A stretch of 64,000 nt of DNA, from the NCBI GenBank assembly GCA_023440965.1, contig JAEZRC010000003.1, positions 124,001 through 188,000 on the forward strand, read 5' to 3'. The notes beneath the pieces were generated by a model. The model made no database searches. It was not told the DNA's origin and was given only the letters and a program-made list of their open reading frames with translations. Both the position numbers and the translations under genes were made by a program. Shown here one piece after another: positions 35,719-46,500 of the stretch. The number at the start of each line of letters is the position of its first letter. The stretch's first letter is position 1. The DNA comes from Bacillota bacterium (GTDB taxonomy: Bacteria; Bacillota; Clostridia; Oscillospirales; Ruminococcaceae).

Positions 35719-36204
35719 CTAAACTCCTTTGATTAATCTGTTTTTAATAAATTTATGAATTTCCTTCGGAACAAAGTGGCTTATGTCACCGCCAAAGCTT
35801 GCAATCTGTTTTACTACACTTGAACTAAGATACATATTTTCAGCACTTGTTGTAAGGAATACTGTTTCAGCCTCAGAATACAACTTTTTATTCGCGAGTG
35901 CCATCTGGAATTCATATTCAAAGTCACTCACAGCCCTTAGTCCTTTGACAATGGCATTTGCATCTGTGCGCTTTAGGTAATCAGCAAGCAATCCATCAGA
36001 AACATCAACCTCAATATTGTCTAGATTTTTTGTGACTTCCTTTATCATCATTACTCGTTCGTCAGCTGTAAAGCTTGCCTGCTTTACAGGATTGATCGAC
36101 ACCACAACAATTACCTTGTCAAAAAGTTTTGATGCTCTCGTCATAATGTCAACGTGCCCTAAGGTTACCGGGTCAAAGCTTCCCGGACATACTGCTATTT
36201 TCAT
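35719..36204 (-). CDS. coaD: Phosphopantetheine adenylyltransferase
   Basis: A 161-residue nucleotidyltransferase catalysing the penultimate step of coenzyme A synthesis. It shows CPGSFDPVTLGHVDIMTRA with the T/HxGH motif, KGLRAVSDFEYEFQMALAN, and the C-terminal SSSVVKQIASFGGD. Full length. It overlaps the end of rsmD by 4 bp (ATGA), the usual pair order in Bacillota. AGGAGG precedes the ATG. Confidence 0.97.
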   Translation of the reverse strand: MKIAVCPGSFDPVTLGHVDIMTRASKLFDKVIVVVSINPVKQASFTADERVMMIKEVTKNLDNIEVDVSDGLLADYLKRTDANAIVKGLRAVSDFEYEFQMALANKKLYSEAETVFLTTSAENMYLSSSVVKQIASFGGDISHFVPKEIHKFIKNRLIKGV

Positions 36205-36749
36205 TCGTTATCCTCCTTGATTTTCAGCAGGCTCAAGGAAATTTTACCGTAATCGTATGATTTTATTTTCTCAAGTCTTCCTATATTGTCTGGCAGAGAA
36301 AGTTCTCTTTCGTGTTCACAGATAACAATTCCGCCTGTATTCATTATTTTTTCAAGCAAAGGTAATGCAGTAAGTAAAATACCTTTATGATATGGTGGAT
36401 CTAAAAGTGCAATATCATAGGTCGATTTTGTTCCCTTTAAAAAATCAATACTATCCATGCTTGCAATTCTTGCATTTGCCATAAGACCTGTTGATAAGAG
36501 GTTTTCTTTTGTTACTTCAATAGAATTTCTACTGCTGTCGACAAAGGTAGCAAACTTAGCACCTCGACTTAAAGCTTCTATTCCAAGCTGACCTGAACCA
36601 GAAAAAAGGTCAAGAACTGTTGATCCTTCGAGATCAAAATGAATGATACTGAATATAGATTCCTTCACTCTGTCGGTTGTTGGTCTGACATCTATTCCTT
36701 CAAGTGTTTTAAGACGTTTCCCACGTGCACTTCCAGTAATTACTCGCAT
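36201..36749 (-). CDS. rsmD: 16S rRNA (guanine-N2)-methyltransferase RsmD
   Basis: A 182-residue SAM-dependent methyltransferase modifying G966 of 16S rRNA. It shows the start MRVITGSARGKRLKT, LDLFSGSGQLGIEALSRGA for SAM binding and the catalytic LLDPPYHKG. Full length, GAGGG before the ATG. Its overlap with coaD indicates coupled expression. Confidence 0.95.
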   Translation of the reverse strand: MRVITGSARGKRLKTLEGIDVRPTTDRVKESIFSIIHFDLEGSTVLDLFSGSGQLGIEALSRGAKFATFVDSSRNSIEVTKENLLSTGLMANARIASMDSIDFLKGTKSTYDIALLDPPYHKGILLTALPLLEKIMNTGGIVICEHERELSLPDNIGRLEKIKSYDYGKISLSLLKIKEDNE

Positions 36750-36859
36750 TAAATTGCCCTCACAAAATTCAAAATATAATATGAAATGTATTGATATGTT
36801 TTTTCATAGAAAATATTATAATATATTTTCGCACTTTTGTCTATATAAATGATAATAAT

Positions 36860-38683
36860 TTACAAGTCGCTCTGCAGAAAATCATGTAGTTCCTGTGCTA
36901 GTTTAATGCTTATCCCAGCAGCTTTTGCAAGACTTTCTGGTGTTGCTTTTTTCAGTGCTTCCTTTGTTTTGAAATTTACCATAAGTTGTTGTGCCTTTTT
37001 AATTCCTATGCCTTTTATTTTTGTCAGTTCGAGCTCATATGTGTTCTTATTATGCACACTTTTCATATAGGATATTGCAAATCTATGCACCTCATCCTGA
37101 ATTCTTGTGAGCAGCATAAAAGCGGATCTTGCCTTTGTTACTGATATTTCACTCCCGCCTGAGGCGATGGCTCTTGTTCTATGCTTGTTATCCTTGACGA
37201 TTCCATATATGGGCACATCAATTCCCATTTGATCTGTAACCTGCGTTACAGCATTAACATGACCCTTACCACCATCGAGTAGGATAAGGTCCGGCATATG
37301 TGAAAAGCCTTCATCCTCGCCTTCCTTATAACGATTAAAGCGTCTTTCGATAACCTCCTGCATACAGGCATAGTCATTCTGAATTGCAACATTCTTTATA
37401 GAAAATCTCTTGTATGCTTTTTTGAGAGGGCGTCCGTTTTCAAACACCACCATTCCCGCAACCATTGCCGTGCTGGCAAGGTTTGATATGTCGTAGCACT
37501 CAATGTAAAGCGGTGGCTTTGGTAAGCCGAGAAGCTTGGCAAGCTCCTCAAGAGCGACAATCTCCTTACCTGTTCGACCGACTTTAATTGCAAGATATTC
37601 ACTTGCGTTGTTCTTAGCAAGCATTGTGAGCTTTAACGACGCACCACGCTTTGGAGTATATAAAGTAACTGCGTGACCTGATTTTTCGCGGAGGAACTGT
37701 TCAATCACATCATAATTTTCTATTTCATCGTCGATAAGAATATCACGCGGAATATCCTCTTTTGAGGAATAATACTGTGTTATAAAATCCTCATAAACCT
37801 CTGTTTTCTCTTCAAGCTCACCGAGGTAGAAATCCGCCTTATCAAAAAGCTTCCCAAAGCGATACATGAGTATACTTGCGACAGCATATTCACCATTCTG
37901 AGCTATTGCTATTACATCAGAATTCTTCTGATTTGTTTCTATAACCTTCTGGCTGTCGGTTGCTTTCTTAATAGCATTGATTCTGTCACGGAGCTTTGCA
38001 GCAAGTTCAAAGTTAAGATTTTCGGCCGCAATATTCATTGATTCGGTTATACGCTCAATTGAATTTGTACTACCACTTTTAATATACTCAACAGCTTGAT
38101 TTACTGAATTAATATACTCATCCAGAGGAATGTTACCAGTGCAAAGTCCAGCACATCGTTTTATATAATAATCAAGGCATGGACGTGCCTTGCCGAAATC
38201 TTGTGGGAATTTTCTCGTGCAAGTCGGCAACGCAAATACCTTGTTGGCTTCATTAACAGATTGTTTTGTTGTAAAAGAACTGATATGTGGTCCTAAATAT
38301 GTACCAGGACCTTTTTTCTGTAGTTCTGCAGTAATCCTTGGATAAGGCTCGTCTGAAATTTTTATATAGCTGTAACCCTTATCATCCTTTAGCAAGATAT
38401 TATACTTCGGCTTGTGCTGTTTAATAAGTGAACACTCAAGAATCAAAGCTTCAAACTCTGTATCAGTAACGATAAAATCATAATCATATACAAGTGAAAC
38501 CATCTTAGCGACCTTTGGCGTGTGGTCGGCAGATTCACGAAAATAGCTTGTTACCCTGTTCCTGAGGTTTTTAGCTTTACCAATATATATAATATCTGAG
38601 TTCTTGTTCTTCATTATATAACAGCCCGGTGATGACGTCAGTGCAGCTGTTTTTTCTCTCAAATACGGTAGTCTTTCATTCAT
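36860..38683 (-). CDS. uvrC: Excinuclease ABC subunit C
   Basis: A 607-residue nucleotide excision repair nuclease: GIY-YIG domain (SPGCYIMKNKNSDIIYIGKAK near residues 17-37), UVR motif (about 200-235), RNase H-like nuclease core (ECYDISNLAS.AMVAGMVVF), and a C-terminal helix-hairpin-helix region. UvrC makes both incisions around a DNA lesion. uvrA and uvrB are not in the window. ATG 38683 has AAGGAGG 8 nt before it; the frame is open to 38707 without a better site. Confidence 0.97.
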   Translation of the reverse strand: MNERLPYLREKTAALTSSPGCYIMKNKNSDIIYIGKAKNLRNRVTSYFRESADHTPKVAKMVSLVYDYDFIVTDTEFEALILECSLIKQHKPKYNILLKDDKGYSYIKISDEPYPRITAELQKKGPGTYLGPHISSFTTKQSVNEANKVFALPTCTRKFPQDFGKARPCLDYYIKRCAGLCTGNIPLDEYINSVNQAVEYIKSGSTNSIERITESMNIAAENLNFELAAKLRDRINAIKKATDSQKVIETNQKNSDVIAIAQNGEYAVASILMYRFGKLFDKADFYLGELEEKTEVYEDFITQYYSSKEDIPRDILIDDEIENYDVIEQFLREKSGHAVTLYTPKRGASLKLTMLAKNNASEYLAIKVGRTGKEIVALEELAKLLGLPKPPLYIECYDISNLASTAMVAGMVVFENGRPLKKAYKRFSIKNVAIQNDYACMQEVIERRFNRYKEGEDEGFSHMPDLILLDGGKGHVNAVTQVTDQMGIDVPIYGIVKDNKHRTRAIASGGSEISVTKARSAFMLLTRIQDEVHRFAISYMKSVHNKNTYELELTKIKGIGIKKAQQLMVNFKTKEALKKATPESLAKAAGISIKLAQELHDFLQSDL

Positions 38684-38754
38684 TGTGAATCCTCCTTCCA
38701 AAGACAATAATATAATTATACACTATTATTTTCACATTTAAAAGTAAAATACAA

Positions 38755-38782
38755 AAGCCCATGCTAAAAAAAGCATGGGCTT
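38755..38782 (-). terminator. Terminator of the rpsL-rpsG-fusA-tuf operon
   Basis: AAGCCCATGCT pairs with AGCATGGGCTT around six A residues, just after tuf. Confidence 0.9.
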
Positions 38783-38811
38783 AATATATTTGTTATTAAC
38801 TCAGACAGTAA

Positions 38812-40008
38812 TTAGCAAGAAATTACAACGCCTGAACCAACTGTACGGCCACCTTCACGGATAGCGAAGCGAAGTCCTTCTTCGATAGCAATAGGAGCGA
38901 TGAGTTCAACGTCGATTTCAACGTTATCACCAGGCATACACATTTCCTTATCAGCTGGAAGCTTAACGATACCTGTTACGTCAGTTGTTCTGAAGTAGAA
39001 CTGAGGTCTGTAGTTGTTGAAGAAAGGAGTATGACGTCCGCCTTCATCTTTCTTAAGAACGTAAACCTGACCCATGAACTTTGTCAATGGGTGGATTGAA
39101 CCTGGTTTACAAAGAACCTGCCCTCTTTCGATATCAGTTCTCTGAACACCACGGAGAAGCGCACCGATGTTATCACCAGCTTCTGCAAAATCAAGAAGCT
39201 TTCTGAACATTTCAATACCTGTAACAACAGTCTTCTTTCTTTCGTCTGAAAGACCGATAATTTCAACTTCTTCTGAAAGTTTCAACATACCTCTTTCAAC
39301 TCTACCTGTAGCAACTGTACCACGACCTGTAATTGTAAATACGTCTTCTACTGGCATCAAGAAAGGAAGTGTATCATTTCTTGCTGGAGTTGGAATGAAG
39401 CTATCAACAGCATCCATCAATTCCTTAATGCAGTCATATGCAGGATCATTGATATCATCGTCTGGAGCTTCAAGAGCCTTAAGAGCTGAACCCTTGATGA
39501 TTGGTGTATCGTCGCCTTCAAAATCATATTTATCAAGAAGTTCACGGATATCCATTTCAACGAGGTCAATAAGTTCTGGATCGTCAACCTGATCAGCTTT
39601 GTTCATGAAAACAACGATCTTTGGAACGCCAACCTGGTGAGCAAGAAGAATATGCTCTCTTGTCTGAGCCATAGGTCCGTCTGATGCAGCAACAACAAGG
39701 ATTGCGCCGTCCATCTGAGCAGCACCTGTGATCATGTTCTTTACATAGTCAGCATGGCCTGGGCAGTCAACGTGAGCATAGTGACGATTAACTGTCTCAT
39801 ACTCAACGTGAGCAGTATTGATTGTAATACCTCTTTCTCTCTCTTCTGGAGCAGAGTCGATATTAGCGTAATCTTTCTTTTCTGCAAGACCCATCATTGC
39901 CAATGTCTTTGTAATAGCAGCTGTTAAAGTTGTCTTACCGTGGTCAACGTGACCGATAGTACCAATGTTAACATGTGGTTTAGTTCTTTCGAATTTTGCC
40001 TTTGCCAT
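38812..40008 (-). CDS. tuf: Elongation factor Tu
   Basis: A 398-residue GTPase that brings aminoacyl-tRNA to the ribosome. It shows G1 GHVDHGKTTL, G2 RGITINTAH, G3 DCPGHADY and G4 NKAD, then domains 2 and 3 complete, ending VGSGVVISC. Last gene of the str operon; AAGGAGG before the ATG. Confidence 0.99.
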   Translation of the reverse strand: MAKAKFERTKPHVNIGTIGHVDHGKTTLTAAITKTLAMMGLAEKKDYANIDSAPEERERGITINTAHVEYETVNRHYAHVDCPGHADYVKNMITGAAQMDGAILVVAASDGPMAQTREHILLAHQVGVPKIVVFMNKADQVDDPELIDLVEMDIRELLDKYDFEGDDTPIIKGSALKALEAPDDDINDPAYDCIKELMDAVDSFIPTPARNDTLPFLMPVEDVFTITGRGTVATGRVERGMLKLSEEVEIIGLSDERKKTVVTGIEMFRKLLDFAEAGDNIGALLRGVQRTDIERGQVLCKPGSIHPLTKFMGQVYVLKKDEGGRHTPFFNNYRPQFYFRTTDVTGIVKLPADKEMCMPGDNVEIDVELIAPIAIEEGLRFAIREGGRTVGSGVVISC

Positions 40009-40093
40009 AGGAATTTCCTCCTTAAATTTTTAAAGTTTTTTACATCTGTTATTTTAACAGAATTTAATAATTATTTCAAGTAGCTGTCACAAA

Positions 40094-42184
40094 TTAATTA
40101 TTGCCCTTATTACGTGTACTCATAATCTTTTCAGCAATAGATTTTGGAACTTCGATGTAACTATCTGGTTCCATTGAGTACTGTCCGCGACCCTGTGTCT
40201 TTGAACGTAGGTCATTTGAGTAACCGAACATTTCTGAAAGTGGAACAAGTGCATTAATTTGCTGTGCACCAGGTCTTGCTTCCATACCCTGAATCTGTCC
40301 ACGACGTGAATTTAAGTCACCGATAACGTCGCCCATGTATTCTTCTGGAACTGTTACGATAACTTTCATAATAGGTTCGAGAATTACAGGATCAGCTTTC
40401 TTCATTGCATCTTTGAATGCCATAGAACCAGCAATCTTAAATGCCATTTCAGAGGAGTCAACTTCATGGTATGAACCATCATAAAGTGTTACCTTAACGT
40501 CAACAACCTGATATCCTGCGAGAACACCAGCCTGCATTGCGCCTTTAATACCAGCATCAACAGCAGGGATATATTCCTTAGGGATAGAACCACCAGTAAT
40601 AGCATTGATAAACTCATAGCCTTTACCTGAAACGTTTGGTTCAGCCTTGATTTTAACGTGTCCGTATTGACCTTTACCACCTGATTGTCTTGCATATTTG
40701 CAATCAACATCAGCGAGGCGTCTGATAGTTTCTTTATATGAAACCTGAGGAGCACCAACGTTTGCCTCAACCTTAAATTCACGAAGCATTCTATCAACGA
40801 TAATTTCAAGGTGAAGTTCACCCATTCCAGCAATAATAGTCTGACCAGTTTCCTCATCAGTCCATGTTCTGAATGTTGGGTCTTCTTCAGCAAGCTTTGA
40901 AAGTGCAATACCCATCTTTTCCTGTCCTGCTTTTGTCTTTGGCTCGATAGCCAAATTGATAACAGGTTCTGGGAATTCCATTGATTCGAGAATAACAGGA
41001 TGCTTCTCATCACAAAGTGTATCACCTGTTGTTGTATTCTTAAGACCTACGCAAGCAGCAATATCACCAGCGTAAATCTCATCAATATCTTTTCTGTGGT
41101 TAGCATGCATCTGCAAGATACGTCCAACTCTTTCGTTGTTATCCTTTGTAGCATTGTAAACGCTTGAACCAGCTTTTAAAACACCAGAATAAACTCGGAA
41201 GAAGCAAAGCTTTCCTACGAATGGGTCTGTAGCAATCTTGAATGCAAGAGCAGCAAAAGGTTCTTTATCAGAAGATGGTCTTTCGCACTCTTCACCAGTA
41301 TCAGGGTTAATACCCTTGATGTGTGGAACGTCGAGTGGTGATGGCATATAGTCGATTACAGCATCGAGCATCTTCTGAACACCCTTATTCTTATAAGATG
41401 TTCCACAAACAACTGGAACCATCTCATTCTTAAGAGTAGCCTTTCTGATACAGCCCTTGATTTCATCGATAGTAAGTTCTTCACCGTCGAGGTATTTCAT
41501 CATAATTTCCTCGTCATGCTCAGCAACGCTATCGAGCAACTGTGCACGATATTCTTTTGCTTTATCAAGCATATCAGCAGGAATTTCTTCAATTTTGATT
41601 TGTGTTCCGAGCTTGTCGTTTTCATCATAGATGTATGCTTTCATTTCAAGCAAATCAATGATTCCGATAAAGTCTTCTTCAGCACCGATAGGAAGCTGAA
41701 TTGGAACAGCGTTTGTCTTGAGTCTGTCGTGAAGCATAGATACAACTCTGTAAAAGTCAGCACCCATGATATCCATCTTGTTGACGTATACCATTCTTGG
41801 TACTTTATATTTATCAGCTTGTCTCCATACTGTTTCAGTCTGTGGCTCAACGCCGCCCTTAGCACAAAGAACTGTTACAGAACCGTCAAGTACTCTTAAA
41901 GAACGCTCAACTTCAACTGTAAAGTCAACGTGTCCAGGGGTGTCAATAATATTGACTCTGTGGCCTTTCCAGTATGCAGTAGTAGCAGCAGAAGTAATTG
42001 TAATACCTCTTTCCTGCTCCTGCTCCATCCAGTCCATTGTTGCAGCACCTTCATGAACTTCACCAATTTTATGTGTTATACCTGTATAAAAAAGGATACG
42101 TTCAGTTGTAGTAGTTTTACCTGCGTCAATGTGAGCCATTATACCAATATTACGAGTCATCTCAAGTGATACATCTCTTGGCAT
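40094..42184 (-). CDS. fusA: Elongation factor G
   Basis: A 696-residue translocation GTPase with AHIDAGKTTTTERI, RGITITSAATT, DTPGHVDFT and NKMD in the G domain and the full domain II-V set. It lies between rpsG and tuf in the classical str order. Confidence 0.99.
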   Translation of the reverse strand: MPRDVSLEMTRNIGIMAHIDAGKTTTTERILFYTGITHKIGEVHEGAATMDWMEQEQERGITITSAATTAYWKGHRVNIIDTPGHVDFTVEVERSLRVLDGSVTVLCAKGGVEPQTETVWRQADKYKVPRMVYVNKMDIMGADFYRVVSMLHDRLKTNAVPIQLPIGAEEDFIGIIDLLEMKAYIYDENDKLGTQIKIEEIPADMLDKAKEYRAQLLDSVAEHDEEIMMKYLDGEELTIDEIKGCIRKATLKNEMVPVVCGTSYKNKGVQKMLDAVIDYMPSPLDVPHIKGINPDTGEECERPSSDKEPFAALAFKIATDPFVGKLCFFRVYSGVLKAGSSVYNATKDNNERVGRILQMHANHRKDIDEIYAGDIAACVGLKNTTTGDTLCDEKHPVILESMEFPEPVINLAIEPKTKAGQEKMGIALSKLAEEDPTFRTWTDEETGQTIIAGMGELHLEIIVDRMLREFKVEANVGAPQVSYKETIRRLADVDCKYARQSGGKGQYGHVKIKAEPNVSGKGYEFINAITGGSIPKEYIPAVDAGIKGAMQAGVLAGYQVVDVKVTLYDGSYHEVDSSEMAFKIAGSMAFKDAMKKADPVILEPIMKVIVTVPEEYMGDVIGDLNSRRGQIQGMEARPGAQQINALVPLSEMFGYSNDLRSKTQGRGQYSMEPDSYIEVPKSIAEKIMSTRNKGNN

Positions 42185-42225
42185 AATATCCTCCTCTTAA
42201 AATCAGTTCAACTTTTCTAATAAAA

Positions 42226-42696
42226 TTAGAAACGATAGTGTGCAAATGCCTTATTAGCTTCTGCCATTCTATGTGTGTCGTCACGCTTCTTGCAAGCTCC
42301 ACCAACACCGTTAACTGCATCGAGGATTTCTGCTGCAAGTCTTTCTCTCATTGTAGCTTCATTTCTTGCTCTTGAATAAGTTATCAACCATCTTAAGCCC
42401 AATGTCTGACGTCTTTCAGGACGAACTTCCATTGGAACCTGGTAAGTAGCACCACCAATACGGCGAGCCTTTACCTCAAGGTTTGGCATGATATTTTCCA
42501 TTGCAGCTTCAAAAACTTCAACCGCTGGTTTTTCAGTCTTTTCTGCAATTATTTCGAATGCACCATATACAATCTTCTGTGCAACACCTTTCTTACCATC
42601 AAGCATAATGTTGTTGACAAGACGTGTAACGAGCTTAGAATTGTAAACAGGATCTAACAAAACGTCACGTTTTGCAATATTACCTCTTCTTGGCAC
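42226..42696 (-). CDS. rpsG: 30S ribosomal protein S7
   Basis: A 156-residue protein of standard length, binding the 3' domain of 16S rRNA. The start is GTG 42696 (PRRGNIAKRDVLLDP follows), because AAGGAGGG lies 7 nt upstream. An ATG at 42714 in the same frame overlaps that site and would add six foreign residues. Confidence 0.98.
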   Translation of the reverse strand: MPRRGNIAKRDVLLDPVYNSKLVTRLVNNIMLDGKKGVAQKIVYGAFEIIAEKTEKPAVEVFEAAMENIMPNLEVKARRIGGATYQVPMEVRPERRQTLGLRWLITYSRARNEATMRERLAAEILDAVNGVGGACKKRDDTHRMAEANKAFAHYRF

Positions 42697-42853
42697 TTCG
42701 CTTCCCTCCTTCATATAATGATATCATAGGTACTCGTTTCATCCACAACCCGCAAACCTTTTCACGGGTCCGTCGGAACGTAAGACCAATGAGAGGCAAT
42801 AATATATATTATAAAGCCCCACATTTATCTTGTGGTATCTGAGTTATCTCTAC

Positions 42854-43282
42854 TTATTTAGCAGCTACGCCTGCCTTTGGTCTTTTTGCACCGTATTTTG
42901 AACGGCTCTGCATTCTCTTTGCAACGCCCTGTGCATCGAGTGTTCCACGGATAATGTGATAACGAACACCTGGGAGGTCCTTAACACGTCCACCACGGAT
43001 GAGAACAACGCTGTGTTCCTGAAGGTTATGACCGATACCTGGAATGTAAGCTGTTACTTCGTATCCGTTTGTAAGTCTTACTCTGGCAATTTTTCTCATA
43101 GCTGAGTTAGGCTTCTTAGGAGTACTTGTTCTTACTGCTGTACAAACACCACGCTTCTGTGGAGCTGACATATCAATTTCTTCCTTCTTCTTTGAGTTAT
43201 AACCCTTCTGAAGAGCTGGAGAAGTTGACTTGTATTCAACAACGTCTCTACCTTTACGAACTAGCTGGTTAAATGTTGGCAT
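42854..43282 (-). CDS. rpsL: 30S ribosomal protein S12
   Basis: A 142-residue decoding-centre protein: MPTFNQLVRKGR start, TPKKPNSAMRK (the streptomycin-related lysine in wild-type form) and GVRYHIIRGTLD. First gene of the str operon, behind a consensus promoter. The 157 bp to rpsG hold no gene. Confidence 0.98.
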   Translation of the reverse strand: MPTFNQLVRKGRDVVEYKSTSPALQKGYNSKKKEEIDMSAPQKRGVCTAVRTSTPKKPNSAMRKIARVRLTNGYEVTAYIPGIGHNLQEHSVVLIRGGRVKDLPGVRYHIIRGTLDAQGVAKRMQSRSKYGAKRPKAGVAAK

Positions 43283-43341
43283 ATTCTATCTCCTTTCCCG
43301 TAAAATCAAATGCGAAACTATATAGTTTGGCATACCATAAT

Positions 43342-43370
43342 ATTATACATATTAAATTTTACCATGTCAA
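43342..43370 (-). promoter_or_regulatory. Consensus promoter of the str operon
   Basis: Minus strand: TTGACA (43370-43365), 17-bp spacer, TATAAT (43347-43342), 60 bp before rpsL. Exact consensus, as expected for ribosomal protein genes. Confidence 0.9.
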
Positions 43371-43508
43371 GTTTTTTTATTACTTTTTAAATTAAAATAT
43401 AATAGTTTATAATACTGTTTTATAATATGTACTTTTTTTGCACATATTAGTCAATTCACAAAAAACATTGGAAATATAGCTAATAACTACATAAATAAAA
43501 ATGATGAA

Positions 43509-43535
43509 AACAACCCTGACATCATCAGGGTTGTT
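43509..43535 (-). terminator. Terminator of rpoBC
   Basis: AACAACCCTGA pairs with TCAGGGTTGTT just past the rpoC stop, followed by a T-rich tail on the minus strand. Confidence 0.85.
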
Positions 43536-43552
43536 CTAATATAATCAATTTA

Positions 43553-46500
43553 TTAAACGTGTTCTGCAACGCTTTCGTTCTTAACAACTTCAACATTATT
43601 ATAACAGTCCATACCAGTACCAGCAGGAACAAGCTTACCGATAATAACATTTTCCTTAAGTCCGAGAAGCATATCGCTCTTTCCACGAATAGCGGCATCT
43701 GTAAGAGCCTTTGTTGTTTCCTGGAATGAAGCAGCAGACAGGAATGAATCAGAATTTGATGATGCTTTTGTAATACCCTGAAGAACAGGAAGAATTGTTA
43801 TGCAAGATGCATTAATATCACCATTCTCCATTTCAACCTTAATCTGTTCATTAATCTCATCAATCTCGTTCTTGTCAACAAGAGCACCTGGGAGCAAGTA
43901 GCTGCTTCCACTTTCGTCAACCTTTACCTTCTTCATCATCTGGCGTACGATAACTTCAATATGCTTATCGTTGATATCAACACCCTGAAGACGGTAAACC
44001 TTCTGAACTTCATCAATAATGTAGTTCTGAACAGCTTTTTCACCCCTGACAGCAAGTATGTCACCTGGGTAGATGCTACCTTCTGTAAGTGGCTGACCCT
44101 TTTCGATATCAGCACCTTCCTTGATTTCAGGCTTAAGCTTGAAGCCATAAGGAATCTGATAGTATTCTTCCTGAAGAGTTTCAGGATCAGTAATAACTGC
44201 ATTTCTGACTTTCTTGATTTCTTCAAATCTGAGCTTACCGCCGAACTTAGCGATAATAGCCGCATTCTTTGGACGACGACTTTCGAAAAGTTCCTCGACA
44301 CGTGGAAGACCCTGCGTGATGTCTTCTGCAGAAGCGATACCACCTGTATGGAACGTTCTCATTGTAAGCTGTGTTCCAGGCTCACCGATTGACTGAGCTG
44401 AAATGATACCAACAGCTTCACCAACAGCAACAAGATTGCCGTTTGCGAGGTTTGCACCATAACATTTTGCACATACACCGTGCTTTGCCTGACACTGAAG
44501 TACAGATCTTATAGCAATGTTCTTTTTGCCCTGAGCTTCAAGAGCTGCAACAACCTTCTTTGCGTCATTACTGTTCATAAGTTTATTCTTTGAAACAATC
44601 ATTTCACTTGTCTTAGGATCCTTGAGATCCTCAACAAGGTAACGGCCAATTAAACGTTCCTGTAATGGTTCAATAACTTCACGGCCATTCTTGATTTCAT
44701 AAATATCAATACCAACGCTTGTTCCGCAATCTTCCTCACGGATAATAACATCCTGTGATACATCAACAAGACGTCTTGTGAGGTATCCTGAGTCAGCAGT
44801 ACGAAGAGCTGTATCAGCAAGTCCTTTACGAGCACCACGGGAAGATATAAAGTATTCCAAGATATTTAGTCCTTCACGGTAGTTAGCACGAATAGGCATT
44901 TCAATTGTTCGACCAGATGTGTTTGCGATAAGTCCACGCATACCAGCAAGCTGTCTAATCTGATTGATACTACCACGGGCACCAGAGTCAGCCATCATGA
45001 AGATTGGATTGTATCTATCAAGGTTATCCTTCAGAGCAACTGTTACCTCGTCTGTTGCATTGTTCCATATTTCAATAACCTTCTGTGATTTTTCTTCTAA
45101 AGAAATATAACCACGCTTGTACTGTTTGTCAATCTTGTCAACAAGAGCATCAGCCTGAGTTAGTATATCCTTTTTCTGAGGTGGTATAATAGCATCGCAT
45201 ACAGCAACAGTAATAGCAGCCTTTGTTGAATACTTAAAGCCGAGTGCCTTGACCTTGTCAAGCACTTCAGAAGTTGTTGCTGTTCCGTGTTTTCTGATAC
45301 ATCTTTCAATTATATCCGAAAGCTGCTTCTTTCCAACGAGGAATGCAACCTCAAGTTCAAACTGCTTGTCTGAATTTGTTCTGTCAACAAATCCTAAGTC
45401 CTGTGGTATATTTTCATTGAATATAAGACGTCCGACAGTTGCATCAATAATCTTTGATACTTTTCTTTCGCCCATATCTTTTGTAACTCTTACTTTTACA
45501 GCAGCATGAAGTGAAACTTCACCCTCCTGATAAGCCATAAGAGCTTCATTGATATCTCTGAATACCTTGCCTTCACCCTTTTCTCCGTCCTTCTGCATTG
45601 TGAGGTAATAAGAACCGAGCACCATGTCCTGTGAAGGAACAGCAACCGGACGTCCGTCTGAAGGCTTCAAGAGGTTATTCGCAGCAAGCATTAAGAAACG
45701 AGCTTCTGCCTGAGCTTCTGCTGACAATGGAACGTGAACAGCCATCTGGTCACCATCAAAGTCAGCGTTGAAAGCTGTACATACAAGTGGGTGGAGCTTG
45801 ATAGCTCTACCTTCAACAAGGATAGGTTCGAATGCCTGAATACCAAGTCTATGAAGTGTAGGAGCACGGTTGAGCATTACAGGGTGACCCTGAATTACAT
45901 TCTCAAGAGCATCCCAAACCTCTGGCTTTGATCTTTCAACCATTTTTCTTGCTGACTTGATGTTATTTACAACAGAAGTATCAACAAGTCTCTTCATAAC
46001 GAAAGGCTTGAAGAGTTCAAGTGCCATTTCCTTTGGAAGACCACACTGGTACATTTTTAGTTCTGGTCCAACAACGATAACTGAACGTCCTGAATAGTCA
46101 ACACGCTTACCAAGTAAGTTCTGACGGAATCGTCCCTGCTTACCTTTAAGCATATCTGACAATGACTTGAACGCTCTGTTGTTAGGGCCTGTAACAGGTC
46201 TGCCGTGACGGCCGTTATCTATAAGCGCATCAACAGCTTCCTGAAGCATACGTTTTTCATTTCTGATGATAATGTCAGGAGCTTCAAGCTCTAACATTCT
46301 CTTCAAACGATTGTTTCTGTTAATAACACGACGATACAGATCGTTAAGGTCTGATGTTGCATAACGTCCACCATCAAGCATAACCATAGGTCTTAGTTCT
46401 GGTGGGATAACAGGAACAACATTAAGAACCATCCATTCAGGACGGTTGCCTGAAAGTCTGAATGCCTCAATAATTTCAAGTCTCTTTAAAAGCTTGATTC

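Noticed and set aside
43283..43508. Possible small gene or RNA between rpsL and rpoC
   Set aside because: Beyond the rpsL promoter and the rpoC terminator I see only A/T-rich sequence without a structured element.
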